Shown: positions 34,685-45,054, numbered from the stretch's first letter. The stretch: DNA of 64,000 nt from CAVSWT01 sp963782985 (GCA_963782985.1 CAWALU010000009.1:11037-75036); one strand, 5' to 3'. Program-made: numbers and translations. The notes: generated from the letters alone by a model not told the origin.

Positions 34685-34951
34685 TCATGAGTGTAAATTT
34701 TTAGGTGGATTGTGAACAATTTTTTTTATCGTATCAAATTGTAAATAAGGATATTCATCCCTCAATTTATCAATTGCATCGCCAGCTCTTAATCTTTGCG
34801 CGCGTAAAAATTTAAACTTCATTCTAATTGCGCGGTCTCTAACTGAAGTTTCGTTAAACAATCCCCTTAGGTTAAGTAATTCATAAACGTCGTCGCTTAT
34901 CAAATCCCTTAAAGGATTTTGTTCAAAGTTGTTTTCAAACGGATTTTCCAT
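34685..34951 (-). CDS. Small putative DNA-binding protein, 88 aa
   Basis: An 88-residue charged protein. The C-terminal half (QRLRAGDAIDKLRDEYPYLQ followed by FDTIKKIVHN) has the spacing of a helix-turn-helix in which a recognition helix begins at FDTIKKIV. The N-terminus is acidic. I recognise no named family. Preceded by GGAGAAA six bases before ATG, a good ribosome site, so it is probably a real gene. Its neighbours are an acyltransferase and a response regulator on the same strand, but gaps are too large to claim an operon. Confidence 0.55.
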   Translation of the reverse strand: MENPFENNFEQNPLRDLISDDVYELLNLRGLFNETSVRDRAIRMKFKFLRAQRLRAGDAIDKLRDEYPYLQFDTIKKIVHNPPKNLHS

Positions 34952-35135
34952 TTCTCCTCCAAAATATTTTTGTATTTTATTGTGAAATTTTATTCAAATA
35001 ATATATAAGCATATAATTATTTCATCTCAACTACATAGATATGCTGTTTTTATTTGGAAGGATTGAGTTTTAGCGTTTTTTGGGGAGATAAAAAATGAAC
35101 GGAAAAATTTTGAATTGAAATTCTCTAAAATTCTT

Positions 35136-35765
35136 TTAAATAATTTTCTTTCTAATTGCTTTTGCCACCGCTTCTGATTGCGAATGAACATGTAATTTTT
35201 TATAGATATTTCTGATGTGATGCCGAACCGTATCGACGCTTATAAATAATTGATCGCCTATTTCCTGATAATTATTTCCATCTGACAATAAACCTAAAAC
35301 TTCTTTTTCCCTATTTGTTAAATTATACTGTGAATCAAAACTTCTTTCATTTCTAAATGAATTAATTACCAGCCTTGCAATTTGCGAACTCATAGGCGAG
35401 CCGCCATTATAAATATCTTTTATTGCTTCCAATAATTTTGAAGGAGGAGTTTTTTTTACGAGATAACCGCAAGCGCCCGCGCAGAGCGCGTCATAAACCA
35501 TTTCGCTTTCTTCATAAATGGTAAGCATTAAAATATTTATTTCTGGATTTATTTGTTTAGATTTTTTCACCCCTTCAATACCGTTCATTCCCGGCAAACC
35601 GATGTCCATCAGCACAACATCAACATCAAATAAATTTATACCGATTAAAAAATCTTCGCAGCTATTATAACTTCCTATACATTTGAATTCAGTTGTAGCG
35701 TTTATTAATGAAGCCAGCCCTTCGCGAATTGTATTATTATCTTCAACTATTGCAACGCTTATCAT
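35136..35765 (-). CDS. NarL/FixJ-type response regulator
   Basis: A 209-residue regulator: receiver domain with acidic pair EDN at 8-10, phospho-acceptor Asp54 in VVLMDIGLPGMNG and the conserved Lys in GYLVKKTPP; then a LuxR-type helix-turn-helix (LTNREKEVLGLLSDGNNYQE, then DQLFISVDTVRHHIRNIYKK). It binds DNA when phosphorylated. It starts two bases after the propeller histidine kinase gene and is certainly its partner. Targets are unknown. Confidence 0.95.
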   Translation of the reverse strand: MISVAIVEDNNTIREGLASLINATTEFKCIGSYNSCEDFLIGINLFDVDVVLMDIGLPGMNGIEGVKKSKQINPEINILMLTIYEESEMVYDALCAGACGYLVKKTPPSKLLEAIKDIYNGGSPMSSQIARLVINSFRNERSFDSQYNLTNREKEVLGLLSDGNNYQEIGDQLFISVDTVRHHIRNIYKKLHVHSQSEAVAKAIRKKII

Positions 35766-35767
35766 CT

Positions 35768-38700
35768 TTAAACAATCTTTTTATTTAAGATGGATTTTAT
35801 TTTTTGTATGCGCCCAACTTTACCGACAAAGCGAATTACAGTTCCTTCGGAAGTGGATTTCCATTTTAGTTTTCCGCCAATTGATATTGCGCGCGTTTCA
35901 ATATTTTTCATTCCATTGCCAAAATAATATTTTTCATCCAGAATGCCTACGCCGTTATCTCTAAGACTAATTTCCAAAATATCTCCACTTACGTTAGCGT
36001 CTAAAAATATTTTAGAACATTTGCTATGTTTAATTGAATTATTTATTCCTTCTTTAAAAATAAGATATAAATTTTGCTTGAAGTCAATGGGTAATTTAAT
36101 TTCTTTCAGCTTGTCCATATTATTAGTTTTAAACGCTATTCCAATGGAAGCCAGCAAATCATTATAAGAATCTTTTAATCTGATCATTAAATCATATAGA
36201 GAATCGCGCTTAGGATTAACAATCCAAACAATGTCGCTCATCCCATCAATTAAATGGCGCGAAATATCGCTGATCGTTTTTAACTCCTGCGAAGACCTGT
36301 GCGGAAACTGCTCCACATCTTTTGCGGCGAGCTCGCTTAAAATAGAAATTTCAGTTAAGCCGGAACCGATGTTATCGTGAAGATCAGCCGCCAGCCTTGA
36401 TTTAAGTTTTTCCATCGCCAATAAATTTTTATACTTTATTGTGCTTAGATAATAAAGCAAAACAAAAGCAGCCATCAAGCATAAAGAAACAAACCACCAA
36501 GTTACCCAAAACGGCGGCAAAATAGTTAATTTAATTTCTGCGCCTTGCGTGTTCCACCTGTTATCATTATTAGAACCTTTAACTTTGAAGACATAATTCC
36601 CCGGCGATAAATCAGTATAATTTGCCATTCGCATTGAGGCTTCAACATTTTGCCAGTCTTTATCCAAACCTTCCAGCTTGTACGAATAATGATTGTCCAT
36701 TGAATTTGTATAATCTAAAGAAGCAAATTCAAACGTAACAAAATTTTGATCGTAGGGAAGAACAATTTCGCGGCGCTCTCCTTTCAAAGGTTTGTTTAGA
36801 ATTTTTATAGAAGTAATAACAATTGGCGGAATGTAGCTGTTTTCAAAAATGCTGTCGGGATGAAAATAATTTATTCCATTTATTCCGCCGAAATAAATAT
36901 GACCATCTTTTGATTTGCAGTAAGCTCCCCCGCTAAACTCAAGACTTTGCAGCCCGTCTTTAAGATCATAATTAACAAATTTTTCCGTGGCAATATTAAA
37001 TTTAAAAATTCCATTATCGCTGCTTAACCATAGATTATGATTATCATCTTCAATAATTCCGTAAATAATATTTGCGTTTAATCTTTCGCCGTAAGTGAAC
37101 CTCTTAAATTTTTCATTCTTTCTATCAAATTTATTTAAGCCGCCTCCGTAAGTTCCCACCCAAAGATTTCCAATTTTATCTTCATAAATACAAAGTACGC
37201 GATTATCGCTCAAACTCGTTTCGTCATTTTTAACGTTAGCATATTTAAAAAATAATTCTTTTTTTTTGTCGAACATATTTAGACCGCCGCCAAAAGTGCC
37301 AATCCACAAATACCCTTCCGAATCTTCATAAATAGAATAAACTCTGTTATCGCTTAAACTGAATTTGTCGTCAACATTATGCAGATATTTTTTAAATTTG
37401 ATTTTGTTGTTTGTGATTTCATCTTTAGTAAACGTATTTAATCCGCCTCCAAATGTGCCAATCCAAAAAGTAGATTTTTTATCAATATAAATTGATTGGA
37501 TTTGATTAGCGCTTATACTGTTTAAGTCGCCGCTTCTTTTATAACTAAGAAATTTATTTTTTGAAACATCATATTTATCCAATCCGCCGTTGTAAGTTCC
37601 AATCCAAAAATTTCCATCGTCATCTTTATCAATTGCTCTAACGTGATTGTCGCTTATGCTGTTGGAATCATCAGGATTATTTTTAAAAGTTTTTACTTCG
37701 CCGTTCTTTTTATTAATTCTATTTAAACCGCCGCGGTAAGTTCCCACCCATAAATAATTAGTTGTGTCATCATAAATGGACCAAACTACATTATCCGACA
37801 AGCCTTTATTTTTATCCGTGTCAGCGCTGATGCGGTCAAACTTTACCGAGTTGTACGAAAGCTTACTTATTCCTTCGCCAAGATGAGAACCAACCCAAAG
37901 GATTCCGGATTTATCTTCCAAAAGAGAAAGCACATCGTTATCGCCGATAGAATTTAAATTATTAGCATCGTGAATAAATCTTATAAATTTTTCCGAAGCA
38001 TAATCATACTTATTTAATCCGCCGCCAAAAGTGCCAATCCAAAGTTCGCCGTTTTTTCCGCCGGTAATTGCCATTACTGTATTGTGAGATAAGCTGTATC
38101 TGTCGGCTCTATCGTGTTTGTATTTTATAAAGCGAGCGGAATTTGGAGATAAAGATTTTTGCTCATTGCTTAATTTATTTATTCCGCCTTCATAAGTTCC
38201 AATCCAAATAGAATTAAAACGATCTTCATATAAAGAGATAATTTTATTGTCGCTAATGGAATAATTATTTTTTTTATTTACAGTGAAGTGTTCAAACTCA
38301 ACATCGCTTAGATAATTTTTATTTTTTTGATGAGCGGGATATTCAATAACTTTATTTAATCCGCCGCCGAAAGTTGCCGCCCAAATTGTTCCGCGCTTGT
38401 CAACAATTATTTTTGTAATTCCGTTGTAACTTAAACTTTTAGGATTATTAAATTCTGAGTAATAATGCTGCGCAGTGTTTGTATTTTTATCAAATCGGAT
38501 TATACCCTTGCCCCAGGTGCCTATCCACAAAAAACCATTATCATCTTCCGCTATGGTTGTTATTGAACAGTTATTATTTCGGGAAAATGAAATTGGATAT
38601 TCGTAATAACCTTCCGTTGATTTACTTTCTTTACTCATCGGCGCATCAACTGTAAATTTTTGAAAAGTTTCCGTGCGCCTGTCAAATTTATTTAAGGCGC

Positions 38701-39019
38701 CGTCGCGCGTTCCAATCCAAATAAAACCGTCTTCGTCTTCAAACAAAGCGGAAATTAAATTATCGGAAATAGAAGTGGAATCTGAATTGTCGGGCATATA
38801 AATAGTAAAATTATAGCCGTCATATTTGTTCAAACCGTTTCCGGTTCCAAACCACATAAATCCTTTTTTGTCTTGCAGAATAGAAAAAATGGTGCTTTGC
38901 GATAATCCATTTTCAATTTTTAGCTGTTCAATTTGATACTCGGAAGGTTTAGCAATTAATAGAAATGAAAATAAAAGCGAGAATAAAATTCCATATTTGA
39001 ATTGATAAATAATTTTCAT
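35768..39019 (-). CDS. Two-component sensor histidine kinase with large periplasmic beta-propeller
   Basis: A 1083-residue sensor. A signal segment (GILFSLLFSFLLIAKP) is followed by about 14 Reg_prop blades in residues ~30-700, each with a pattern like LWIGTFGGGLNKYD, forming two propellers, and then a Y_Y_Y domain (~residues 740-800, ending YVFKVKGSNNDNRWN). One membrane helix (FWVTWWFVSLCLMAAFVLLY) leads to a HisKA_3 domain with the phospho-His in AADLHDNIGSGLTEI (~residue 875) and an ATPase domain with DNGVGILDEK. It phosphorylates the adjacent NarL-type regulator. Such sensors in Bacteroidota-type bacteria commonly respond to polysaccharide fragments (family knowledge). Confidence 0.95.
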   Translation of the reverse strand: MKIIYQFKYGILFSLLFSFLLIAKPSEYQIEQLKIENGLSQSTIFSILQDKKGFMWFGTGNGLNKYDGYNFTIYMPDNSDSTSISDNLISALFEDEDGFIWIGTRDGALNKFDRRTETFQKFTVDAPMSKESKSTEGYYEYPISFSRNNNCSITTIAEDDNGFLWIGTWGKGIIRFDKNTNTAQHYYSEFNNPKSLSYNGITKIIVDKRGTIWAATFGGGLNKVIEYPAHQKNKNYLSDVEFEHFTVNKKNNYSISDNKIISLYEDRFNSIWIGTYEGGINKLSNEQKSLSPNSARFIKYKHDRADRYSLSHNTVMAITGGKNGELWIGTFGGGLNKYDYASEKFIRFIHDANNLNSIGDNDVLSLLEDKSGILWVGSHLGEGISKLSYNSVKFDRISADTDKNKGLSDNVVWSIYDDTTNYLWVGTYRGGLNRINKKNGEVKTFKNNPDDSNSISDNHVRAIDKDDDGNFWIGTYNGGLDKYDVSKNKFLSYKRSGDLNSISANQIQSIYIDKKSTFWIGTFGGGLNTFTKDEITNNKIKFKKYLHNVDDKFSLSDNRVYSIYEDSEGYLWIGTFGGGLNMFDKKKELFFKYANVKNDETSLSDNRVLCIYEDKIGNLWVGTYGGGLNKFDRKNEKFKRFTYGERLNANIIYGIIEDDNHNLWLSSDNGIFKFNIATEKFVNYDLKDGLQSLEFSGGAYCKSKDGHIYFGGINGINYFHPDSIFENSYIPPIVITSIKILNKPLKGERREIVLPYDQNFVTFEFASLDYTNSMDNHYSYKLEGLDKDWQNVEASMRMANYTDLSPGNYVFKVKGSNNDNRWNTQGAEIKLTILPPFWVTWWFVSLCLMAAFVLLYYLSTIKYKNLLAMEKLKSRLAADLHDNIGSGLTEISILSELAAKDVEQFPHRSSQELKTISDISRHLIDGMSDIVWIVNPKRDSLYDLMIRLKDSYNDLLASIGIAFKTNNMDKLKEIKLPIDFKQNLYLIFKEGINNSIKHSKCSKIFLDANVSGDILEISLRDNGVGILDEKYYFGNGMKNIETRAISIGGKLKWKSTSEGTVIRFVGKVGRIQKIKSILNKKIV

Positions 39020-39122
39020 TCAGTTAAAAAATTTTTGTTGAGTTGTTGAGCCTTATTTTAATAAAGATTATTATTTTTAACAACTACTTAATTAAGTAGT
39101 CTTCCCAAAATTTATTCAGATT

Positions 39123-40058
39123 TTGAAATTCAAAACAATGAAAGCTGAAGAATATTTTTCATCAATTGACGCTCCAATACAAAAAATAGACGAGGAATTT
39201 TTATTTGAAAAGAAAATAAATCTTTACCTGAAACGTGAAGATTTAATTCACCTACATATTTCCGGCAACAAATGGCATAAGTTAAAATACAATTTAATTG
39301 AAGCTGAAAAACTTGGAATAAAAAAAATTTTAACTTTCGGCGGAGCGTTTTCAAATCACATCTATTCAACTGCGGCGGCTTGTAATTTGTTTCAGTTTAA
39401 ATCGATCGGAGTAATTAGAGGCGAAGAACATTTGCCGCTTAATCCAACTTTACATTTTGCCGCTGAAAAAGGAATGAAATTTTATTACTTAAACCGGAGC
39501 GAATATAGAGATAAATATAATGATGAGTTTCTAAAAAAATTAAAAAATATTTTTGGCGATTTTTATTTAATTCCGGAAGGCGGCTCAAATTCGCTTGCGG
39601 TAAAGGGCTGCGCTGAAATAATTAATACTATCAAAATTCCGTTTAACTATATTTGCGCGCCTTGCGGGAGCGGAGGAACGCTCGCCGGATTGATTGTCGG
39701 GCTAAATAATAAAAATATAGCGCTTGGTTTTTCTGTTTTAAAAGGCGCGTCATTTTTAAAAAATGAAGTTGAAAGATTAATATTAAATTTTAACGGCAAG
39801 CATTATTCAAATTGGAAAATTAATTTTGATTATCACACGGGAGGTTACGCCAAAATAAATTCTGAATTAATAAATTTTACCGATAAGTTTTATGAACGAC
39901 ATAAAATTAAACTTGAACCAATTTACACCGGCAAAATGATGTACGGAATTTATGATTTAGTTAAAAACAATTATTTTAAAGAAGGAGAAACTATAATCGC
40001 AATTCATACTGGAGGAATTCAAGGGCTTGAAGGCTTAAAATCCAGAAACAAAATTTAA
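39123..40058 (+). CDS. PLP-dependent D-cysteine desulfhydrase / ACC deaminase-like enzyme
   Basis: A 311-residue fold-type II PLP enzyme. The cofactor Lys is in HISGNKWHKLKYN (probably Lys50). Other family features are TFGGAFSNHIYSTAAA and the phosphate loop APCGSGGTLAGLIVG. Proteins of this group annotated as ACC deaminase usually act as D-cysteine desulfhydrases; which one applies cannot be told by eye. It is somewhat short and divergent from well-studied members. Divergent from the propeller kinase, 104 bases apart, so the two may share a control region. Confidence 0.85.
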   Translation: MKFKTMKAEEYFSSIDAPIQKIDEEFLFEKKINLYLKREDLIHLHISGNKWHKLKYNLIEAEKLGIKKILTFGGAFSNHIYSTAAACNLFQFKSIGVIRGEEHLPLNPTLHFAAEKGMKFYYLNRSEYRDKYNDEFLKKLKNIFGDFYLIPEGGSNSLAVKGCAEIINTIKIPFNYICAPCGSGGTLAGLIVGLNNKNIALGFSVLKGASFLKNEVERLILNFNGKHYSNWKINFDYHTGGYAKINSELINFTDKFYERHKIKLEPIYTGKMMYGIYDLVKNNYFKEGETIIAIHTGGIQGLEGLKSRNKI

Positions 40059-40193
40059 AACACTGTACTTTATTGTTTACAAAAAGCGCTTTAAAGTTTC
40101 AATTTTTATTATTGATATTAATAAAAAAACATTATATTCCTAACTGATTCCCCCTCTAATAATTTATTTTCTAATAATTTTGAAAGAAGTTAA

Positions 40194-40610
40194 ATGAGCT
40201 CAAATATTAACTTAGAACTTAAACTTCCTAATGTTCCCAACATTGAAATGGTGGCAATTGAAAGTTTGCGGATTATGGGAAGGTATTTAGGCATTTCGGA
40301 TGATAAGATAGGCGAGGCAAAAATTATTGTTACGGAAGCTATTATAAACGGGCTTGAACATTCGGGCGATAAAAACCCTTATGTGCAAGTTGAGTTTACA
40401 ATGGATAAAGAAAAATTAATTATTCTTGTAACTGATTTTGGTTCAGGCTTTGAACCGGATGAAGTTGAAGAACCCAATATTAATGATAAAATTCATAGCT
40501 CGCATAAACGCGGCTGGGGACTAAAGCTGATGAAATCAATGTCTGATAATCTTATCATCGAGTCCAGCCCTAACGGAACAAAAATAACAATTATTAAAAA
40601 TTTAATTTAA
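40194..40610 (+). CDS. Anti-sigma factor-type serine kinase (RsbW/SpoIIAB-like ATPase)
   Basis: A 138-residue GHKL ATPase: N-box EAIINGLEHSGD (Asn52), G1 box VTDFGSGFEP (81-86) and G2 box KRGWGLKLMKSMSD. Such proteins hold a sigma factor or other partner and phosphorylate a STAS antagonist. The antagonist gene starts 14 bases downstream, a standard partner-switching pair. No sigma factor gene is adjacent, so the target lies elsewhere. The nearby PP2C phosphatases (41286, 47722 and the broken 51560) are the obvious enzymes to reverse the phosphorylation. GAAAGAAG precedes ATG. Confidence 0.9.
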   Translation: MSSNINLELKLPNVPNIEMVAIESLRIMGRYLGISDDKIGEAKIIVTEAIINGLEHSGDKNPYVQVEFTMDKEKLIILVTDFGSGFEPDEVEEPNINDKIHSSHKRGWGLKLMKSMSDNLIIESSPNGTKITIIKNLI

Positions 40611-40623
40611 TCGGAGCTAATAA

Positions 40624-40959
40624 ATGATTACTGATTTTAATTTAACTTCAGAACTGCACGATAAAACTCTTGTAATAAAAACTGAAGGATATATTAATAA
40701 TACCGGCGGCGAAAAAATTGTGCAAGAGTTTACAAAACATAATAATATAAATAAGCTAATATTAAGTTTAGAAAAATCTAAAGTAGTTAACTCAATCGGC
40801 ATTTCGCATTTAATTGAACTTATCGAAAAGCTGCAGGAAACAAATGGTAAAATTATTTTTACGGATATGGACCCTACGGTTGAAAAAACTTTAACTATAA
40901 TGGGTTTGTTTCAGTTTGCCGGAAAGGCTGATACGGTTGCTTCGGCTTTAAGCAGTTAG
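40624..40959 (+). CDS. STAS-domain anti-anti-sigma factor
   Basis: A 111-residue STAS protein (SpoIIAA/RsbV type). The strand LILSLEKSKVVNSIGISHLI contains the phospho-site region, but the usual D-S-[ST]-G is here N-S-I-G (Asn56-Ser57-Ile58-Gly59), leaving only one Ser as a candidate acceptor. When dephosphorylated it should bind the preceding kinase and release its target. The altered motif could make it weakly or differently phosphorylated. Preceded by CGGAGC; co-transcribed with the kinase gene. Confidence 0.88.
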   Translation: MITDFNLTSELHDKTLVIKTEGYINNTGGEKIVQEFTKHNNINKLILSLEKSKVVNSIGISHLIELIEKLQETNGKIIFTDMDPTVEKTLTIMGLFQFAGKADTVASALSS

Positions 40960-41285
40960 TTTTTAATTAGCTTGAAATTATTTAAACTAAAATCAAAAAT
41001 TATTTCATAAAAAATTTTAAAATTTAAAAGACCGCTTTTTGCTTTCTCTGGTTAAAAATTACTGCGCGCATTTATATTAATATTCTTCAATTCAAAAAAA
41101 TAAAAAGTTAATGGATAATAATTATGGAGGAATGTAGTTATTAAATGTAATTATTAATTGAGATTCGATGAATAATATCCTCCCTTACAGGCTAACGTTT
41201 AACAAATATATCAGATCTAATTTTAATACTTAAAAAATAAATAGCGGTTCATCAATTTAATTTATTAATCATTTAAGAGGCAAAG
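40960..41285. other. Intergenic gap, nothing distinctive
   Basis: About 325 AT-rich bases between the STAS gene and the propeller phosphatase. No ORF or clear hairpin is seen. AAGAGGCAAAG just before 41286 is the ribosome site for the phosphatase. Confidence 0.4.
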
Positions 41286-44200
41286 ATGTTTGGGCGCAAA
41301 CTAAGAGTTTCAATACTATTCACTTTTATTTTATTCATTTTCTACTCTAATACCTTCCCGCAAAAAAAATATAACTTCGAACATCTCTCAATTCCGGAAG
41401 GATTATCTAACGCAAGCGTATGGGATATTCTTCAGGATAAATATGGATTTTTATGGATTGCTACCGCCGACGGATTGAACCGTTACGATGGTTACAATTT
41501 TAAAATTTATAAAAACGACCCTGACGATCCTAAATCCTTATCAAACAATTTTATCTATTCCATGTTAATTGATGAAGAGGGAAATCTGTGGGCTGGCACA
41601 GGAGGCGGCTTAGCAAAATTTAATCCCGCTAATGAAACTTTTCAAAATTTTCTTCCCGATTCCAGCCGAAGCGACGAGCAGCTTAATACAATTATACATT
41701 TAATTGAGGACGGCAAAAAAAGGCTTTGGCTTGCCACCGCTAACGGTATTGTTTCTTTTGATATGGCTAAACAAAAATTTGAAAAAGCTTTTATTAAAGA
41801 AGGAGAAAATAGCGTTGATGTTACCGGTGGAACTGGAATTGTAATGGAGGCTTCTTCCGGCGAAATCTATTCGGATTATTTTTATAAAGGATTAATTAAG
41901 TACAATGAAAAAATTAAAGCTTTTGAATTAGTGGATATATCTTCCAATAATTCCAACGTCTTTAAAAATATTTTAATGTTTAATTTGTATGAGGATAAAA
42001 CAGGTAAAATTTGGATAAGCGCCGAAAATGGCTTTTACAATTATGATCCGCAAACAAAAATTTTAAACGAAATTGATTTATTTAAAAAACAAAATAGGAC
42101 TGATATTTGGACAAACTCGTCATGCGGCGTATATCAAGATGACAAAGGTTTTTTATGGGTAGCAACTATTAAAAATGGGATATACCGGTACAATATGAAA
42201 ACCAACGAAGTCATTGCTTTAAGCCAAAATGAATTTCCCATTTCAGTCCGCAATTCAGACGGCTTCTGGAAATTTTTCAGAGATGATTTTGGAATTCTGT
42301 GGATCGCTACGCAAAACAATGGGCTGTTAAAATTAGATTTTCAAAAAGAGCCTTTTAAAAGATTTGCAATTCCGATAGATAAAACAAAATCAAACGGAAG
42401 TTTATATATCTATTCCCTTTTCAATAATCCGGAGGATGAAAATTTGTTATGGCTCGGCGCGGACGACGGTCTAATAAAATATAATTTGGAGGATAAGAGT
42501 TTTTCAAAATTTAATAATGAAAAAGAAAATACAAAATCGTTACCCGGCAACGTTGTGCAAAGTATTCAGCGCGGATCTACAAATGAACTTTGGCTCGGCA
42601 CCGACAAAGGTTTGAGTTTATTTAACGCTGCCAACAATACTTTTACAAATTATAATTTAAATGAAAAAAATTCTCATTACGATGTTGTTTATAATTTTAT
42701 AAATAATATTTCATTAGATGATTACGGCAATTTGTGGATTGCCTCCGGCAATAACGGCATTATTAAATTCGATACAAAAACCAAGACCAAACGGTACATT
42801 CCGCATATGCAAACCAGACATTATAGTTTAAAGCTTATAAACTTTATTGATTCATTAAATAACGCTCATAACGCATTATCAAAAATTACCGAGGTTGGCG
42901 ATTATCAAAATCTTAAAAAAGATTTTACTTTGAATGACGACGCAGAAGTAATGATTGTATCAGTCGGCGAAGGTCTGCGCGATTTTGGAATGGCTGATTT
43001 TGGCTGGCTGCAAGATTCAAAATCCGACACTGTTTGGGCGCAGAAAGATTACTTTACTTCTTTTTACCTTAGCGGCGATTATAAAAATCGTATTAATGCA
43101 GATTTTATAAAATTAAAAAAAGGGAATTACACTTTAAAATATTTTTCCGATGACAGCCATTCATACGCTCATTGGAACGCAGACGCGCCGGTGGATTCTA
43201 CCTTGTGGGGAATTCAAATTTTTGATCTATCTAACGCTAAAACAGACTATTACAAAAACCTGATAGCCGAGGCTAAAAAAGCTCCTTGCATCAACAGCGC
43301 TTTTATAAATAAGGTTGAATATCAAAACGACGGCACCGTTTTAATAGGTACAAGTTCAGGATTATTTTTATATGATATAAGAAAAAATATTGTTGAGTCA
43401 TTACAAGATGATCCAAAACTTTTCCGCACAAGAAATTTAAAACAAATTGTTGACCTCTTTGTTGATAAAGATAGAATTGTTTGGATTGCCACAAACGGCG
43501 GACTTATAAAATACAATCAAGATAAAAAAGAATTTAAAATTCTATATGATAAAGACGGGCTTCCTTCAAATTACATTGCTGCAATTGAAGAAGACGCTTA
43601 TGGAAATCTTTGGCTAAGCACGCTTAATGGAATTTGCAAGTTTAATAAAGACGTTGATAATCCTATCTTTATTAATTATGATGTAAAGGATGGATTGCAG
43701 GGATATACTTTCAATAGACGAGCTTCATTTAGAAGCGCTTCGGGAGATTTATTTTTTGCGGGTCAAAATGGTTTTAACGCTTTTCACTCCAGCAATATTA
43801 ATAAGCAGTTACCCAAGATTAATATTACTCAGTTAAAAATTTCTAATGAATTGGTTTTGCCTAATTCGGAAAATTCTCCACTAACCAAAAGTATTCTCGA
43901 TACAAAAGAGATAGAATTAGGATACAGTCAAAATAGTATTTCATTTGATTTTACTGCCATCCATTTTTCCCGCCCTGAAAAAAATCAATATGCATATCGC
44001 CTTGAAGGTTTTGATAAACACGGATGGATTTATGATAATAGAAGATTTGCGACTTACACAAACCTCCCGCCCGGCGATTATGTGTTTAGAGTTAAAGGCT
44101 CAAACGGCGACGGAGTATGGAATGAAGCAGGCACATCAATTAATATTAAGGTTAATTCGCCTTGGTGGCGCACGGTATGGGCGTATATTGGTTACGTTTT

Positions 44201-45047
44201 ATTTTTTGGACTTGTTGTTTTTGGAGTGGATAGAATTCAGAGAAGAAGAATCCTTTCTAAAGAAAAAGTTTCAGCGCAAATAAGAGAAGCGGAACTTCGC
44301 GCTCAGATTGCCGAAAAAGAAAGTGAAAGAAAATCTTTTGAACTTGAAGAAGCGCGCAAGCTGCAGCTATCAATGCTTCCCACGGAAATACCGCAGCTGC
44401 CTAATTTAAGCATAGCTGTGTATATGAAAACCGCAACTGAAGTCGGCGGAGATTATTATGATTTTCATCTTCATTTAGATGGAACATTAACCGTAATTCT
44501 TGGCGATGCAACGGGACACGGAATGATGTCCGGCATGATGGTTTCAATTATGAAATCTCTTTTTATGTCTGATAGAACCAACAAAGAATTAAAACCATTT
44601 TTTGAAAACGCCAGCGCGGCAATTAAAGATATGCGTCTCGGCAGGCTGATGATGGCGCTTAGCTGTGTGCAGATTAAAAATAATAAATTAATAACTTCAA
44701 ATGCGGGAATGCCTCCCCTATTCATCTACAGAAATAATTCGCAGACTATTGAAGAAGTTGTCGCAAACAACATGCCCCTGGGAGCTATGAAAGGGATTGC
44801 TTACGATGTAAAAGAATTTATCGTTGAACGCGGCGATACTTTATTAATGATGAGCGACGGTTTTGCAGAACTAAAAAATGAAGACAAAGAGATGTACGGC
44901 TACAAGCGGGCAAGAAACCTTTTTGAAGAAACCGCTAAAAAAGAACCTGAGGAAATTGTTCATTATTTAAATGAAGAAGGCAAACTCTGGACGAATGATA
45001 AGGAACTTGAAGATGATGTTACGTTTGTGGTTATAAAAGTAAAATGA
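41286..45047 (+). CDS. Propeller-sensor PP2C (SpoIIE-type) serine phosphatase
   Basis: A 1253-residue sensor phosphatase. After a signal segment, residues ~30-490 and ~660-830 contain Reg_prop blades (for example KYGFLWIATADGLNRYDGYN). Between them an inserted ~150-residue region (around VGEGLRDFGMADFGWLQDSK) replaces blades and resembles no propeller unit. A Y_Y_Y domain (~residues 850-955), a membrane helix (TVWAYIGYVLFFGLVVFGVD) and a short coiled coil follow. The C-terminal PP2C domain has metal sites in TEVGGDYYDFH, GDATGHGMMSG, MMSDGFAELKN and LEDDVTFVVIK. It should dephosphorylate STAS proteins such as the one just upstream. Confidence 0.93.
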   Translation: MFGRKLRVSILFTFILFIFYSNTFPQKKYNFEHLSIPEGLSNASVWDILQDKYGFLWIATADGLNRYDGYNFKIYKNDPDDPKSLSNNFIYSMLIDEEGNLWAGTGGGLAKFNPANETFQNFLPDSSRSDEQLNTIIHLIEDGKKRLWLATANGIVSFDMAKQKFEKAFIKEGENSVDVTGGTGIVMEASSGEIYSDYFYKGLIKYNEKIKAFELVDISSNNSNVFKNILMFNLYEDKTGKIWISAENGFYNYDPQTKILNEIDLFKKQNRTDIWTNSSCGVYQDDKGFLWVATIKNGIYRYNMKTNEVIALSQNEFPISVRNSDGFWKFFRDDFGILWIATQNNGLLKLDFQKEPFKRFAIPIDKTKSNGSLYIYSLFNNPEDENLLWLGADDGLIKYNLEDKSFSKFNNEKENTKSLPGNVVQSIQRGSTNELWLGTDKGLSLFNAANNTFTNYNLNEKNSHYDVVYNFINNISLDDYGNLWIASGNNGIIKFDTKTKTKRYIPHMQTRHYSLKLINFIDSLNNAHNALSKITEVGDYQNLKKDFTLNDDAEVMIVSVGEGLRDFGMADFGWLQDSKSDTVWAQKDYFTSFYLSGDYKNRINADFIKLKKGNYTLKYFSDDSHSYAHWNADAPVDSTLWGIQIFDLSNAKTDYYKNLIAEAKKAPCINSAFINKVEYQNDGTVLIGTSSGLFLYDIRKNIVESLQDDPKLFRTRNLKQIVDLFVDKDRIVWIATNGGLIKYNQDKKEFKILYDKDGLPSNYIAAIEEDAYGNLWLSTLNGICKFNKDVDNPIFINYDVKDGLQGYTFNRRASFRSASGDLFFAGQNGFNAFHSSNINKQLPKINITQLKISNELVLPNSENSPLTKSILDTKEIELGYSQNSISFDFTAIHFSRPEKNQYAYRLEGFDKHGWIYDNRRFATYTNLPPGDYVFRVKGSNGDGVWNEAGTSINIKVNSPWWRTVWAYIGYVLFFGLVVFGVDRIQRRRILSKEKVSAQIREAELRAQIAEKESERKSFELEEARKLQLSMLPTEIPQLPNLSIAVYMKTATEVGGDYYDFHLHLDGTLTVILGDATGHGMMSGMMVSIMKSLFMSDRTNKELKPFFENASAAIKDMRLGRLMMALSCVQIKNNKLITSNAGMPPLFIYRNNSQTIEEVVANNMPLGAMKGIAYDVKEFIVERGDTLLMMSDGFAELKNEDKEMYGYKRARNLFEETAKKEPEEIVHYLNEEGKLWTNDKELEDDVTFVVIKVK

Positions 45048-45054
45048 TGCACCG

